From assembly GCF_963924675.1 (NCBI RefSeq), contig NC_089221.1, forward strand, positions 139,418,263-139,482,262: DNA of 64,000 nt, read 5' to 3'. The position numbers were made by a program, and so were the translations under genes. Shown here piece after piece: positions 12,831 through 24,794 of the stretch. Each line of letters begins with the position of its first letter. Within the stretch, counting starts at the first letter, position 1. The notes under the pieces were generated by a model. That model was given only the letters and a program-made list of their open reading frames with translations, did no database searches and was not told where the DNA came from. Origin of the DNA: Phocoena phocoena (Eukaryota > Chordata > Mammalia > Artiodactyla > Phocoenidae).

Positions 12831-15800
12831 TTTTTGTCCCCAGTTCATTCCATTAGAAGCCAACAGGTGCTCTAAATATATGCCTGAAATTTATCAAATT
12901 GTCTTCTGAGGAAAAAAGAAAGATCACTTCATATCAATATCTGTCTCTTGAAGGCAGGTAACACATTTTCAAATAATGTGACCCTCGTAACCAGTCTGTA
13001 TTTAACCAGGACAAAGACAAGCTTCATTACAGATGGAAATGAATGGCTTTTTGCCACAAGTAGATCATCTCACTGTCAAGGAGCATCTGAGGCACATCAA
13101 AGAATGGTAATTAATGTTAGTGAGAAACCCAACAAAATCAATTCCTTTTCTGCATTTAGTCTCCTAGGAGGAGTTTGGCTTCAGTTCACTGCTGAGGGAT
13201 AGGCTCCTTGAACATGGGGAAATGGCACTGTGATTATTTGGGCTGTTTAAACTAGACATGCTTCTCTTGGGATTGACTATACAATCACCATAACTCCTTT
13301 AGAGATAAATTTAGACGTGGATTAATCATCACAGGTCCATAGAGACTGCAGTAAGAAAAAGACTGAGCCCTACAAATCATTGCAATTTGTAATCTTTGCA
13401 ATCACTGCAATTTCTAGTTGGGATCAAATATAGTAAGTACTAGAAAGAAATGACGCCTTGATCACAGGAGAAGTTAGGTGTGCCTTATATTATGGCAGTG
13501 GGTCTATAAAGGACATTTGTTTTGTTCTGTTTGCCTGATCAACATCTACCCTTCCTTCCTTTGATAATAGCACACTGACCTTAATTTTTGGATTCACCCA
13601 TTTCTTATTATCAGTCTTTGGGCTCCAATTATGAGTATATTATCCAGCCTTGGCCAATCAGCATGTTCTCTCTTCTGGCCACAGCAGAATGGAAACATGA
13701 CCAAAGTCAGCCAGGAATCCTTGGATTTTCTGGAACTTAGGAAAGTGAAACTTTCTCTTATGCTGGGACTAACTACTCAGAGGACCACATATAAGTCTGA
13801 TAGTGTTGGTGTTTTCCACATGGGAAGAGACTGACTGAATGGGTCCGAAATGAAGGAAAATCACAACACAGAGAGAAAATGAGTTCTGGTGACATCACTT
13901 GAGATCCTGATTCTGGACCTTCCTGGAAAAAATCACTCTACTTTGCCCTTGTATTCTTAAGTTATGCAAGTCATCAATTTTTTTCACCTAGGTCAGTTTT
14001 GGTTTGCTTTCTGTCTCCAGGAGTAATCTAGAATTGTTCAACCTTTCCTCTTTGAAAAATATGGGCCCAAGTTAGGGTTCTATGAGACAAGAATGGGGAA
14101 GGGTATCCAGTGTGGACTAAGATATATAAAAAAGCCTACAACATGAGGGTGTCTTGACTTAGCAAAGTTTATTCTACAGATAAAGTCCGAGAAGACAGGC
14201 AAAAAAAAATCTAGATCTGAGGCCAAAGTTTGGGAATAAGTCCAGAAAAGAGTTGTTGGCAAGGCTGAAATGTGGAGGTGAGGCAGATTCCCTAAAGATA
14301 AAGCCTTTTATAGTGTGTTTTTCATCCTATGGCTGCTGAGATAGTTCCAGTGAAATTCACCAACGGGGCTAAATTTTCTGAGTAGAGCAGCCTATAATCT
14401 CTTGTAGTAATACCTTTGATACACAATATATCTAATTTCTGAATGAGTGATTTTGATGGGAATTATATCCCAAAGAGATTTAGCGTAAAGTGTACTGAAA
14501 ACTCTGAAAGTCAGTACTTCATAGGCAATAGGAAAAGGAGCCTCATTTAGCCAGGAAAACTTGTTCCCCTGTTACTGTGATTATACTATGAAAAATGCTT
14601 GGCATCACCCACATTTGAGGTATTAGTGTTTCAATTTTGCATTCTTATGTTTGAACTTGTGTGAAATGTTATTCACTATGATTCTTTCTTTGAGCAAAAT
14701 GTGGCTTTTCCTGTAGGAACCTATTATGGTATGGCCTAAGGCTCCATACATTAGACTTCAACCTTTCAGGACCGCTCCTTGAGTCATAATTAAAAGTTAG
14801 CTGTAAAATGCCACATAAATTGGTCAAACTACTGTCCATTTGACTTAGGTTCCAGGAGGAATATATTTTTGGTTTACAGTATGTAGGTCATTAAAAAAGT
14901 GGGAAAGAATGAAAGCTTTTGACTGTAATTCATTTATATTTTATGGAACAAATGCCTCAGCTCTTATATTTTACTGAGTTTTTAATTGAAAGATACATAC
15001 AGTTTTAGGTAACTATTAATAAGTCAAAGCTTTTCTTTGATGCATTGCTATGCTTCAGCAACTTTTATAAAGTATGTCATATTAATCCTAAAACTTTTTC
15101 TGGGATATAGTCACTAAAATGACTTCATATATGAGGAACATCCCCTTGAATGGCATGACTTTATACTTAAATTTGACTTTAGGTGGCAACTAACTTTACT
15201 TTCTATGCCTAATTGCAACTACTAAGCTCCTTCTTCTGATTTATAGGTCTCTGTGGAACCTGGCATTATTTTTCTGGGTATGCTTTCAGTTGACACACTC
15301 AAACCCGATTAAAGAAGAAAAGGTATAAATAAAGTTCACCCGAAAAAAAAAAAAAAACCAAAGAAGAAGAGGATGAAGAAAAGGAAGAGGAACATGGGTA
15401 AGGAGGAGAAGGAAGAAGAGAATTAAGGATGAGATGGCATTAGGTACAGCTGGATCCAGGCGTTGATGCAGGACCCTCATCTTGCTTACACTCCTGATCC
15501 CCCAACTCTCTGCTCTGCTTCTCTCTGAGTGCTGGCCTCTTTTACATGGTCATCAACCAATGGGTAATCAAAGGTCACAGCATTTCTACTTAGTTACCCC
15601 AATGGAAGTAACTTAATGTTTTTTGTCCCAGATTCTGTACATAAATCCAGGAGAGTACTCACCTTAGCTCTGTTTGTGTATGCTAGCAATAAACAGGAAG
15701 TCTAATCTGATTATGTGATATCTGTGTTATTCTTTGTTATGTGAGTGTTCATACTGACTCCATGCCAGACTGTATCACTTTGGGTGTCAGGACCCTTCAT

Positions 15801-15950
15801 TATAGATGTTTACCTCCCCTATTCTACCAAGGATTCGGCTGTGTCCATAACAACAGATTCATACATACTAGCTGCTTTCTGACTGAGTGCCAACATAATG
15901 CTTATGACAAGGGGATACCATACTACTTAAATATACAAAATATCTTGGCA
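12831..15950. other. Mostly unique DNA, no gene seen
   Basis: No domain-bearing frame. 13600-13860 has the feel of an old LTR-like repeat ('ttggccaatcagcatg', 'aggaatccttggattttctgg') that I cannot name. A purine-rich tract with an A-run lies at 15343-15425. No RNA gene recognised. Confidence 0.4.
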
Positions 15951-15954
15951 TGGC

Positions 15955-16230
15955 CACAAAATTCCGAAGCACCAAGCCTTTTCATGTTTCAAGGCCTTCT
16001 CACATTCTGTTCTCTCTTGTCTCCCTTCTCTATTACCCCTCTTTAACTGGCCCACTTTCTAAACAGCTTAAATATCATTTTCTCAGAATCTTTACCTGAT
16101 CACCCCTCCCATCCCGACTAGAGTAGGACATCGAGTTTACCTGTTTATAGCTCCTGTTTTTTTGTTTCCCTTATAGCAATTACTGTAATTGTAAATAATT
16201 GGGCAATATTTGTTTTCCCTTGGAAACAGA
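15955..16230 (+). repeat. L2 3'-end fragment, plus strand
   Basis: 'Catgtttcaaggccttctcacattctgttc', 'tatcattttctcagaatctttacctgatcacc' and 'gtaggacatcgagtttacc' match the order of the L2 3' end (the 'ctcagagaggccttccctgaccacc' segment). Confidence 0.65.
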
Positions 16231-16489
16231 TGCACTGCCTAAATTATTTACTTCTGCACTGATAGCACTTTATCATCAAAAGCACTGAATATGTATTTTT
16301 TCACAGGAATAGACAGATGATTAAAAAGAATGTTAACTCTAGAATTGCATTTGTTAAGACTTCTTTGGAGTATGCAATCAAATTTGGCAGCAAAAAATCT
16401 AATTGTGAATAGCCAGGGCACCATCAAGATCTCAATGCTACTGTTAATGGTCACATGATAATTCGAGTCACTATAACAAATACACTGCC

Positions 16490-16800
16490 ACATTTTAGTA
16501 ACTTACACATGTAAGTGTATCGCTTGCTCACATAACTCCTGTGCAGATATTCCTGGTCAGTGAGTAGCCTTTCTCAGTTGGGTAATTCAGGGACTCCTTC
16601 AATCTTATGGCTCCACCATCTCTAGGAGCTTGAGATGCATCCAGCAATAAGATGGAGGATGAACAAGAGTATGGAGAAGACATGCCCAATTTTGTTAATC
16701 AACTTAGTCCAGAATTAAAACACATCACTACAGCTCATATTCCATTGGTAAGAACTAGTCATATGGTCCCATCTAGATGCAGGGAAATGTAGCTTCTAGC
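16490..16800 (-). repeat. Degraded LTR-like repeat
   Basis: Diverged copy with 'cactgccacattttagtaactta', 'attccattggtaagaactagtcatatggtcccat' and 'gggaaatgtagctt' landmarks seen in old MaLR/MER-type repeats. Family uncertain. Confidence 0.35.
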
Positions 16801-17812
16801 TAACCAGTCACATGCCAGCACAGCCATATAGTATGGATGGAATAAGTAAGAATGTTCGGTGGGCAGCTACTGATCGCTGTTTGGATAGTAGACAGTACAT
16901 TGTTTATAGACAGTAGACAAAGTCTCCAGTAAGCTGATTTCCAAGATTCAAAAAGCTATGGAACCATCTTATCAACAAAACTGGCAGCAAAATGAACAAT
17001 TCAGGCACTCAGCTATTTTTTTCTGTAGTGAAGACAAAACAAAACATCAAAAACACAGAAATGGAAACCCGCTGACCTATTTTCTTTTTTATGGTTCTGT
17101 TTCTGTTTTCTGTTTCTTACTGCTCACGTTGTTTTTTGAAATCATGTGGAAATACAGCCTCAGGCTGGGTTAGTATAAGAGCTACAACAGAGTTTTGTGA
17201 CTTCCCTCTCAGATCTTAATTTCTCTTATTATTTCTAATATTTTAAAATGTTAACCCCAAAAGAAATTATATTAGTTAGCATATATAATCACAATGTCTA
17301 TGCGCTATCCCATATTTACTATGTTCTATCTCATCAGGAAGATGCTAATTAACGGTTTGGTATGTTTAACACAGCAGTATGCTATTTAACATCTTCATAA
17401 AACATGAAGGCTAAAGGTTACAACACTATTTTACAGACTGAAACACAAAACAGGTGGTAATCACCACAATATTTTGTTCTGAGGTTAAAATACTGGCAAA
17501 TTAAGTAATCTATCAGCAGATGTTCCATTGTATTAATTCCTTCAGTTTTAGATGTAAACGAAGTCTAAACTCATGAAAATAGTGTGCAAACCAAGAGAAT
17601 ATGGAGATGTGCACAGAACACTGATCTGACGTACCCAATACTTTTTCCCTGAGAAGATTCTCACCAGTCAATTTTATTTTGGTCAAGAATTCATAGCAAG
17701 TTACCACTAGTGATTTCTCAAAGCCACATTTATTAAAGGCTCGTATAATCTGATTTTTAAATAACTTTTCACAATTTTTTCTCAACTGATAAAATCACCC
17801 CTTCCCATTTGC
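16801..17812. other. AT-rich DNA, no gene seen
   Basis: No gene or confident repeat. The 90-codon minus frame at 17513-17785 shows no recognisable domain. Confidence 0.4.
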
Positions 17813-17814
17813 CA

Positions 17815-18632
17815 CTATTGTTCATTCAACAAAATCAATATTTTGTCATTTATCTACTTATTCATTCAATTAATTATTTTAATTTTTACCAAGCCTCTGA
17901 TATGTAAATAGACTATTCTGCTAGGTGCTAACTGGGCGTATATATACTTTTTGCCCTAAAAGAACTTGCAACTGATTCTTTTCATATCAGAACTATTTAT
18001 ACTACATTGAATAATCATATATAACAAGACACCAGTGATATTTCAGAGACATATATGGTAAATGTTGAGTAAATTAAACAGATAATTATGCTATGTGTTC
18101 TGAGAATGAAATTTTTTACAGTGGGGAGTAGTAACCAGAGACACCTTCTTGGAGGTAGTATGGTTTAAAGACCTTGGAGAATGCATATGAGTTGAATGGT
18201 AAAAGAATGAGCTAGGGAATTCCAAAGAGGAAAACAATGTGAAAGGAACACAGAGGAGGAGGCCTGAGTATAACTTGGAAAGGGAAAAATCAGTAGAGTA
18301 TTATGGCTGGAGAGTGGAAGGTTCAAAGAGCGAAAAGGGAGATTTGGGAGCTGATAGAATAATCACCCAATTTATATTGACAAGGAGAACAAATGATTTC
18401 TAAGATGTCAATGATGAGGAGATCCACTGTGCACTATTGTGGTGAGGGATAAGTTTCCAGTAGAGAGGACAATACATGCAAAAGCCCAAAGAAAACAAAA
18501 AGTATTCATTACATAAGAAACTATTTACTCAATATGAATAAAAGGTAAAGTGTCTATGGAAAAGGAGAAGAGAAGACAATGTTTGGGATTGAGACACATG
18601 AATCTGGGGAGGTGGGTTATTTGGGCCATAAT
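17815..18632 (-). repeat. L2 fragment, minus strand, left half (interrupted by L1)
   Basis: Opens with 'ttcattcaacaaaatcaatattttg' and continues through 'aattccaaagaggaaaacaatgtg' and 'tatggctggagagtgg', in the order expected for reverse-complemented L2. The matching right half resumes at 19896, so the L2 was split by the L1 insertion at 18649-19879. Confidence 0.65.
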
Positions 18633-18648
18633 CAGGAGGTTATTTTTT
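18633..18648. repeat. Target-site duplication, left copy
   Basis: 16-bp sequence starting 'caggagg'; the right copy is at 19880-19895 and differs at one base. It brackets the 5'-inverted L1. Confidence 0.85.
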
Positions 18649-19393
18649 TTTTTAAGCTTTTTTTTTACATCTTTACTGGAGTATAATTGCTTTACAATGG
18701 TGTGTTAGTTTCTGCTTTATAACAAAGTGAATCAGTTATACATATACATATGTTCCCATATCTCTTCCCTCTTGCATCTCCCTCCCTCCCACCCTCCCTA
18801 TCCCACCCCTCTAGGTGGTCACAAAGCACCGAGCTGATCTCCCTGTGCTATGCGGCTGCTTCCCACTAGCTATCTACTTTACCTTTGGTAGTGTATATAT
18901 GTCCATGCCACTCTCTCGCTTTGTCACAGCTTACCCTTCCCCTCCCCATATCCTCAAGTCCATTCTCTGTGTCTTTATTCCTGTCTTACCCCTAGGTTCT
19001 TCATGACATTTTTTGTTTTTCTTAGATTCCATATATATGTGTTAGCATATGGTATTTGTCTTTCTCTTTCTGACTTACTTCACTCTGTATGACAGACTCT
19101 AGGTCTATCCACCTCATTACAAATAGCTCAATTTCGTTTCTTTTTATGGCTGAGTAATATTCCATTGTATATATATGTACCACATCTTCCTTATCCATTC
19201 ATCTGTTGATGGACACTTAGGTTGATTCCATGTCCTGGCTATTGTAAACAGAGCTGCATTGAACATTGTGGTACATGACTCTTTTTGAATTATGGTTTTC
19301 TCAGGGTATATGCCCAGTAGTGGGATTGCTGGGTCATATGGTAGTTCTATTTGTAGTTTTTAAAGGAACCTCCATACTGTTCTCCATAGTGGC
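18649..19393 (-). mobile_element. L1 3' end, inverted-insertion left arm (minus strand)
   Basis: T-rich start (the poly-A tail in reverse), 'ctttactggagtataattgc', and the reverse complement of the L1 3'UTR and ORF2 C-terminus up to 'ctccatagtggctg'. It corresponds to about 46088-46825 of the full-length L1 in this window. It joins a plus-strand L1 segment at 19394, the pattern left by twin priming. Frames of 63-68 codons here are not genes. Confidence 0.9.
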
Positions 19394-19879
19394 TGTGGAA
19401 ACACAAAAGACCCCGAATAGCCAAAGCAATCTTGAGAATGAAAAACGGAGCTGGAGGAATCAGGCTCCCTGAGTTCAGACTAATCTACAGTATTAGTCTG
19501 AATCTACAGATTAATCTGAATCTACAGATTAATCTGAATCTACAGATTCAGACAAATCTACAGTAATCAAGACAGTATGGTACTGGCACAAAAACAGAAA
19601 GATAGATTAATGGAACAGGATAGAAAGCCCAGAGATAAACCCTCACACATATGGTCACCTTATCTTTGATAAAGGAGGCAGGAATGTACAGTGGAGAAAG
19701 GACAATAAGTGGTGCTGGGAAAACTGGACAGGTACATGTAAAAGTATGAGATTAGATCACTCCCTAACACCATACACAAAAGTAAGCTCAAAATGGATTA
19801 AAGACCTAAATGTAAGGCCAGAAACTATCAAACTCTTAGAGGAAGACACAGGCAGAACACTCTATGACATAAATCACAG
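19394..19879 (+). mobile_element. L1 ORF2 segment, inverted-insertion right arm (plus strand)
   Basis: Plus-strand L1 ORF2 sequence from 'tggaaacacaaaagacccc' to 'atgacataaatcacag', corresponding to about 45180-45617 of the full-length copy. About 470 bp between this part and the 3' arm are missing. A short rearranged repeat sits inside it at 19476-19560. The 85-codon frame at 19746-20003 is the ORF2 remnant running on into L2. Confidence 0.9.
19476..19560. repeat. Hairpin plus 18-bp tandem repeat inside L1 fragment
   Basis: A 9-bp perfect inverted repeat (19476-19484 and 19492-19500, 7-bp loop) is followed by 18-bp units starting 'aatctacagatt' at 19501, 19519 and 19537 (third partial). The other L1 copies have none of this, so it arose locally. 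Confidence 0.9.
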
Positions 19880-20120
19880 CAGGAGATTATTTTTTATCAT
19901 GTTAAAAAAGTTGGATTTTACTCTGCAAGCACTGGGAGACACTGAGAAGGGAGAACAAGGTCAGAGCTGGATGGAGGATGATGCTAAGCTGCAGCGGGCA
20001 TGATTGATAAGAGAAAGGCACAACTGGAGGCAGGAGGTACTATTACTAAAAAGTTGGGGTGATTCAGATGATAAATAATGATAAAGTGGCATGGGAATGA
20101 AAAGAAGTCAACAGATGAGT
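19880..20120 (-). repeat. L2 fragment, minus strand, right half
   Basis: Begins with the right target-site duplication (19880-19895) and resumes the interrupted L2 with 'ttggattttactctgcaagc' and 'gggagacactgagaagg'. Confidence 0.65.
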
Positions 20121-22475
20121 GACACAGCAAAGAGAAAACTCATAATTTCTATGCGAATAGATGATGGTAGGTCCATTTTAGGACCTTCATAGCTAATATA
20201 TTTCTTCTTTTGGAGTCCGTACCCAGTGTTGTATATTAGGCATATTAAAATATACCCACAAACCCAATAAATATCATGAATAATTATAATAAATGAAATT
20301 GAAGTGTTCTAAGTTTTATAATTTTGACTTTATTATAAGATAAATTATTCATTTTTCTTATGATTTTAATCTTATTGGGTTTGATTATACTTCACTATTT
20401 TAATATCTATATAAGAATTGCAATGAACTGCAGTTGTCTAGTCATAAAACAATTTGTAATTAAGCAGTTATTAATTTAAATTTTTCTGTTTGTATCTATG
20501 TGTATGTAGATTTTATACATTATTTCAATATTTTCAGAAGCCTTTCAAAGCTCTATGGCCCTAGGCACTGAACCTTACATGTAAAATTAGCTTCGATGAT
20601 GGTGACCCTCACTGATTTACCAGGAACCATAATAGGAAGGACATGTATCATTCCAAGTGCCTCCAACCACATCCTTTTTATTTTCATGTACTAAAGTTCT
20701 AAATGAATTCTTTAAATTCACTAAACACTTCAGAGTGTTGTAGATCATGGGCTAACTTTGCCCACATTCTTGTGTGGATGTAACCCAATGGAAAAAAACA
20801 GCAAAGTGAGAAATCTGCTCTCCACTCAGATGCCTCTCGTAAACACAGTCATTTGTGTTCTTAGGGAAGGAGGAAAAGAACACAGTGGCTGCTCTATCCC
20901 CAGCAAGCCCAGACTACTCAGCGGAGTTATTTCCAGTAATAAAAGGGCCCAGCATGTTGCAGAAGGGCAGGTGCTGGACTGACGTCAGCCATCCTTAGGG
21001 CCAGTCTTCAGCAGACACATATTCATCTGCCCATGAAAAGTGCACCCTATGAATCCTCACTACAACATGTCATGGCAACAACACTGATTTAGACTTTCTT
21101 CTTGACCAGTTGCCATTTCTATGGTAATGAGAATCATCTTCTTTGGCTGTTTGACAATTGTCAGCTAAGCCTTCTAGAGAAGCGAGCAGTAAGAAGGCAA
21201 TGCACTTTACAACAATGCTACAGTAGGGAAGTGACCGTATGCCGAAGCTCTCAATTTTATAACAAATTAAAACGAAAAGTGAATTTTCCTGAAAAAGAAA
21301 ATGCTCTTCAAAAATATTTTTTCAGTTACCAATATGTTATATAACGTGCTCAAAATCTAATTTACCACTGTGTCTAAGGCACATGAAATATCTTTGACCT
21401 GAGTAATTTGATATAAATCAATGGAGACTGATATTCAGATCTCACATATTTTTGCTCTGATCATCACTTTTCAGAGGAAAGTAAAGCAAGCTAGGAGAAG
21501 GGTTATGAGGAGGCAAAGAAGAAAAAGCAGGAAAAAAAGAAAAAGGAGAGAAAAAAGAAAAAAAATAAAAGGAGAAAGAAAAAAATCAATAAAAATAATT
21601 TTCCCTCTTTTTCTCTTCCACAAATGGTTAGTTCAAACATTTTTTAAAATGTTCCAATCTAATTACACCTACCCCAAATCAAGTTTTCTTCATGAGTATA
21701 AAAGTAATATCGGCCATTTAAGGAGATCAGTTCTTGTCTTCCTATTTTTAAAGAGCATCCAAAATTTCATTCCACATTATTTAATCCAATCCTGTACATA
21801 TAAATTATGTCCACAGCACAATCTACCATTAGCTCTAGCCAAAGCTAGTTTTTCTAGGAACCCACATACACCTGGCACCTCATCATCTCATTCTCTAAAA
21901 GACTAATCCATATTATCTATTCTGAGAAAACTTTAGCGTCTAGAATTTGATCAGCCAATTTAGTCAGTATACAAACTAGCACAATAATAAACACTGCCTT
22001 GTTCTCACTTCATGTGTGTTCATTCACCTCCCGAGACTGGGAATTCTCTGTGAACATGAAGCAAGCATTATGCTTTGAGTATTCGAAAACCCTGGACCCA
22101 ATCCAGATGAATAGAAGATATTATATAAATGTGCACTAACTGATTTCTTTAGCCCTTTATCTAATTTTTGGTACACTGGTATTATCTAGGCTGCCTAAGC
22201 ATGGCTGTTACCATGCAAGAAAGAAAAGGAATCAGATGGTAAGAAGTTACTTCTTTGTCCTGCTCTGAAACTAGCTTTCTCTCCAAGGACTTTTTTGCTT
22301 TTGTTCACTAAGAAAAATTAATCTGCTGAATAACTGCTAGTGCCCATTTAATTAATTTAGCCTAACTTAAACTATTTGTTGGAATATCTATGCAGTGTTT
22401 TGTGGAGTCCATTTTTTCCCTCAACACATTCTGTAAAGAGCCCTTGTGTAATTATTAGAACCCTGAATTAAGTAG
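20121..22475. other. Mostly unique DNA, no gene seen
   Basis: No convincing gene. 20758-20990 is relatively GC-balanced and ends near a perfect CRE-type octamer at 20980-20987. 21480-21590 is a purine-rich A/G tract whose plus frame gives a Lys/Arg-rich 161-codon artefact. No RNA gene recognised. Confidence 0.4.
20980..20987. promoter_or_regulatory. CRE-type palindrome TGACGTCA
   Basis: Perfect match to the full CREB/ATF site. It contains a CpG, which is uncommon in this CpG-poor region. A single site is weak evidence of function. Confidence 0.3.
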
Positions 22476-22499
22476 ATACCTTCTCTATGAATTGTTATT

Positions 22500-22805
22500 C
22501 CACCCAGGACCAAAGCCATTTCTTGTTGGTTCAGTTACATTGCATGTATATACCAATTATTACAACAAGCTTCACCAGTACTTGTTAAATCTCCTCTACC
22601 TTCTATATTTGAGACCACCACTCAAGTTGTCTTCCTTCATGAAGTTTTTCTGCAACAACTATTATCTCTTTTCTGAATGTCTACAACCAGAAAGTTTGGT
22701 ACCTTACTGTTTTTCTCATTATTTCATTAGCATTTCATCCTCAGATATGACAGAAGCTCCTTGAAAAAAAGGACTATATCTTTACTGTGTTACTTCCACA
22801 GATCT
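22500..22805 (+). repeat. L2 3'-end fragment, plus strand
   Basis: 'Tcatgaagtttttctgcaacaac', 'atgacagaagctccttgaaaaaaagg' and 'actgtgttacttccacagatc' follow the L2 3'-end order. Confidence 0.55.
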
Positions 22806-23155
22806 TCACTGAGCAGCTGTTTACTGAGAATACATCACATGCCAAACCCAGGTTAATATTTGAGGATATAGAGAGGATGCATTCAAATCCAAACTCTAGA
22901 GAAGCTCTCAATCAAGTGGAGGTGACAGATCTGTAAATTGATGAATTCAGGAAGATGTAATCAGTTCTACAGACGAAGAGTTGTGAAAATATAAAACATG
23001 GGCAATTAATTTTGCCCAGTGTGGTCATATCAATAGATACTTAATCTGGGTCCTAAAAAACAAATACAGTTTCTTAGGATAAAACTTAGAGAAGGGATCA
23101 GAAAGAGAAAATTCCAGGCAGAAGTAACAGCTGGATTCATGGAAAGGTTTTCCTC
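22806..23155 (-). repeat. L2 fragment, minus strand
   Basis: 'Gagcagctgtttactgagaatacatcacatgcc', 'gagaagctctcaatcaagtgg' and 'attccaggcagaagtaacagc' match reverse-complemented L2. The CHR SINE at 23169 inserted at its edge. Confidence 0.55.
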
Positions 23156-23168
23156 AAAATTTAGCACA

Positions 23169-23380
23169 GGGCTTCCCTGGTGGCGCAGTGGTTGAGAGTC
23201 CGCCTGCCGATGCAGGGGACACGGGTTCGTGCCCCGGTCTGGGAAGATCCCACATGCCGCGGAGCGGCTGGGCCCGTGAGCCATGGCCGCTGAGCCTGCG
23301 CGTCCGGAGCCTGTCCTCCGCAACGGGAGAGGCCACGACAGTGAGAGGCCCGCGTAACGCATAAAAAAAAAAAAAAAAAA
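23169..23380 (+). mobile_element. CHR-type cetacean SINE, plus strand, well preserved
   Basis: Full element in the sense direction: head 'gggcttccctgg', A-box-like 'tggcgcagtgg' (23181-23191), B-box-like 'ggttcgtgcc' (23223-23232), tRNA-unrelated body and an uninterrupted A-tail (23364-23380). It is flanked by a 13-bp target-site duplication 'aaaatttagcaca' (23156-23168 and 23377-23389, overlapping the tail). The tRNA-like promoter is the internal Pol III promoter of the family. The tidy tail and duplication suggest a relatively recent insertion. The minus-strand frames of 60-110 codons over it are artefacts. Confidence 0.95.
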
Positions 23381-23394
23381 TTTAGCACAAAGCT

Positions 23395-24030
23395 AAGCAA
23401 ATAGCAGGGGCTTCAATAATAGTTTAATTTTAATTGGTGAAGTTCCTTTATATTGACTGGTAAAATCTAGATTAATATTTTCAGTAGACAAAATTAGAAA
23501 AAAAGAGCTTTTACTTTGTATTTAATGTGCTCCCTTAAATAAAAAAGACAATTCAGTTATAAAGAGAAACTGGTCAAATATTCACTTTGATGCATTTTGG
23601 TGATGTAAACCTACACATTATCCTAAGCTTTTGATATTCCCTACTGTTCTGTTCTAATTAACGTGAGCACTGTGTTTGAAGGACAAAATTTAGTCTACAA
23701 AGGCACTGCCTGAAGTAACAGCATTCGCATCTTGGTTGGTTTCTCTTATGAAAATAAGGAAGGCTCACATCCAGGTGTGAAGGAGAGTACTTACCCAGTC
23801 ATCTATTTAGGTATAAATACACCTCTTTGGTTCTAAATTCTAAATACCTTAGCATTGTCTCCTATGTTTTTGCCAAGTGTAGCTAAAACATGAAGTTCAC
23901 TAACACTGTGGAACCATATTTATATCCAATTAGACTCTAAATATCCTTAATGAATGCAAGACAGACACCAACCCGCAATCACACACAGTCTTCTGTCAAA
24001 TGGGAAAGAGGCAGGAAACTAGGAAATGGC
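23395..24030. other. AT-rich DNA, nothing recognised
   Basis: No gene or confident repeat seen. Confidence 0.45.
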
Positions 24031-24035
24031 CAACC

Positions 24036-24572
24036 ATGACTCTGTGATCAAAAGACTCAAATGGCTCCCTGTCACTTTGTAAAATACCATCAGATCGGTT
24101 TGCATGCTCTATAGACCCTACATGCTCTGCTCCTACAGAATTCCCCTTCATCATGGCCTACCACTCTCTCTCTCTCCCTCTGAACTTTAGATATATAAGC
24201 CTCCCTATTCATCTTCAAAAGTGTCAAGTTTATTCCTATTCCTGAACGCATTTATTTGTTGTTTCTTCAGCAAGAAGATCTCCATTCATTTTCGAAATTC
24301 ATTCAAGAGTCTATTCAAGTGTTACCTCTAGAGAGGTTGCTCCTGACCATGCTATTTAAAATAGGCATCATCTACCTTTATCATACTCTAATAGTCTTTG
24401 TTGCTTATATCACTTCCTGAAATCATCTCCCTCACGTGCACACACGCACTACTTTAAATGCCTGTCTCTCTTCCAGAGAGGAAAGGCAGTTTGACTCTGT
24501 TGTTCACAACTATGGCTCCAGTTTCTTGAACAGTGCCTCACATGTAATAGATGCTCAATAAATATTTCCTAT
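24036..24572 (+). repeat. L2 3' end, plus strand
   Basis: A good L2 3' end: 'ctcaaatggctccctgtcac', 'ctacatgctctgctcc', 'tcaagtgttacctctagagag', 'gttgctcctgaccatgctatttaaaatagg', 'cttgaacagtgcctcacatg' and the terminal 'gatgctcaataaatatttcc'. Ancient and non-coding. Confidence 0.8.
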
Positions 24573-24794
24573 TTTTTGTTGGTGTTGGCTCATGTATACA
24601 GAGTGATATGAAAGAGGGAGAAATATTTTTTTGAGTATCCTTTCCCTTTTGAAATTTGCATCTGATCATCCAACATAGATTTTCAGCTCCATTTTGGCTA
24701 CCTTCACTATGATGCTAGAAGAGAAAAAAAACATCACATCTGATAAGCACTTGACAGAGAAATATGTCAAGCCAATAGATCTCTTCCAGATGAA

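Noticed and set aside
21421..21906. 161-codon plus-strand frame with Lys/Arg-rich stretch
   Set aside because: The basic stretch is a translated A/G simple-sequence tract; no domain, no splice context, and the rest looks random.
23030..23400. Minus-strand frames of 60-110 codons around 23.2 kb
   Set aside because: They are the translated CHR SINE; nearly the same peptides arise at 1.6 kb and 12.5 kb.
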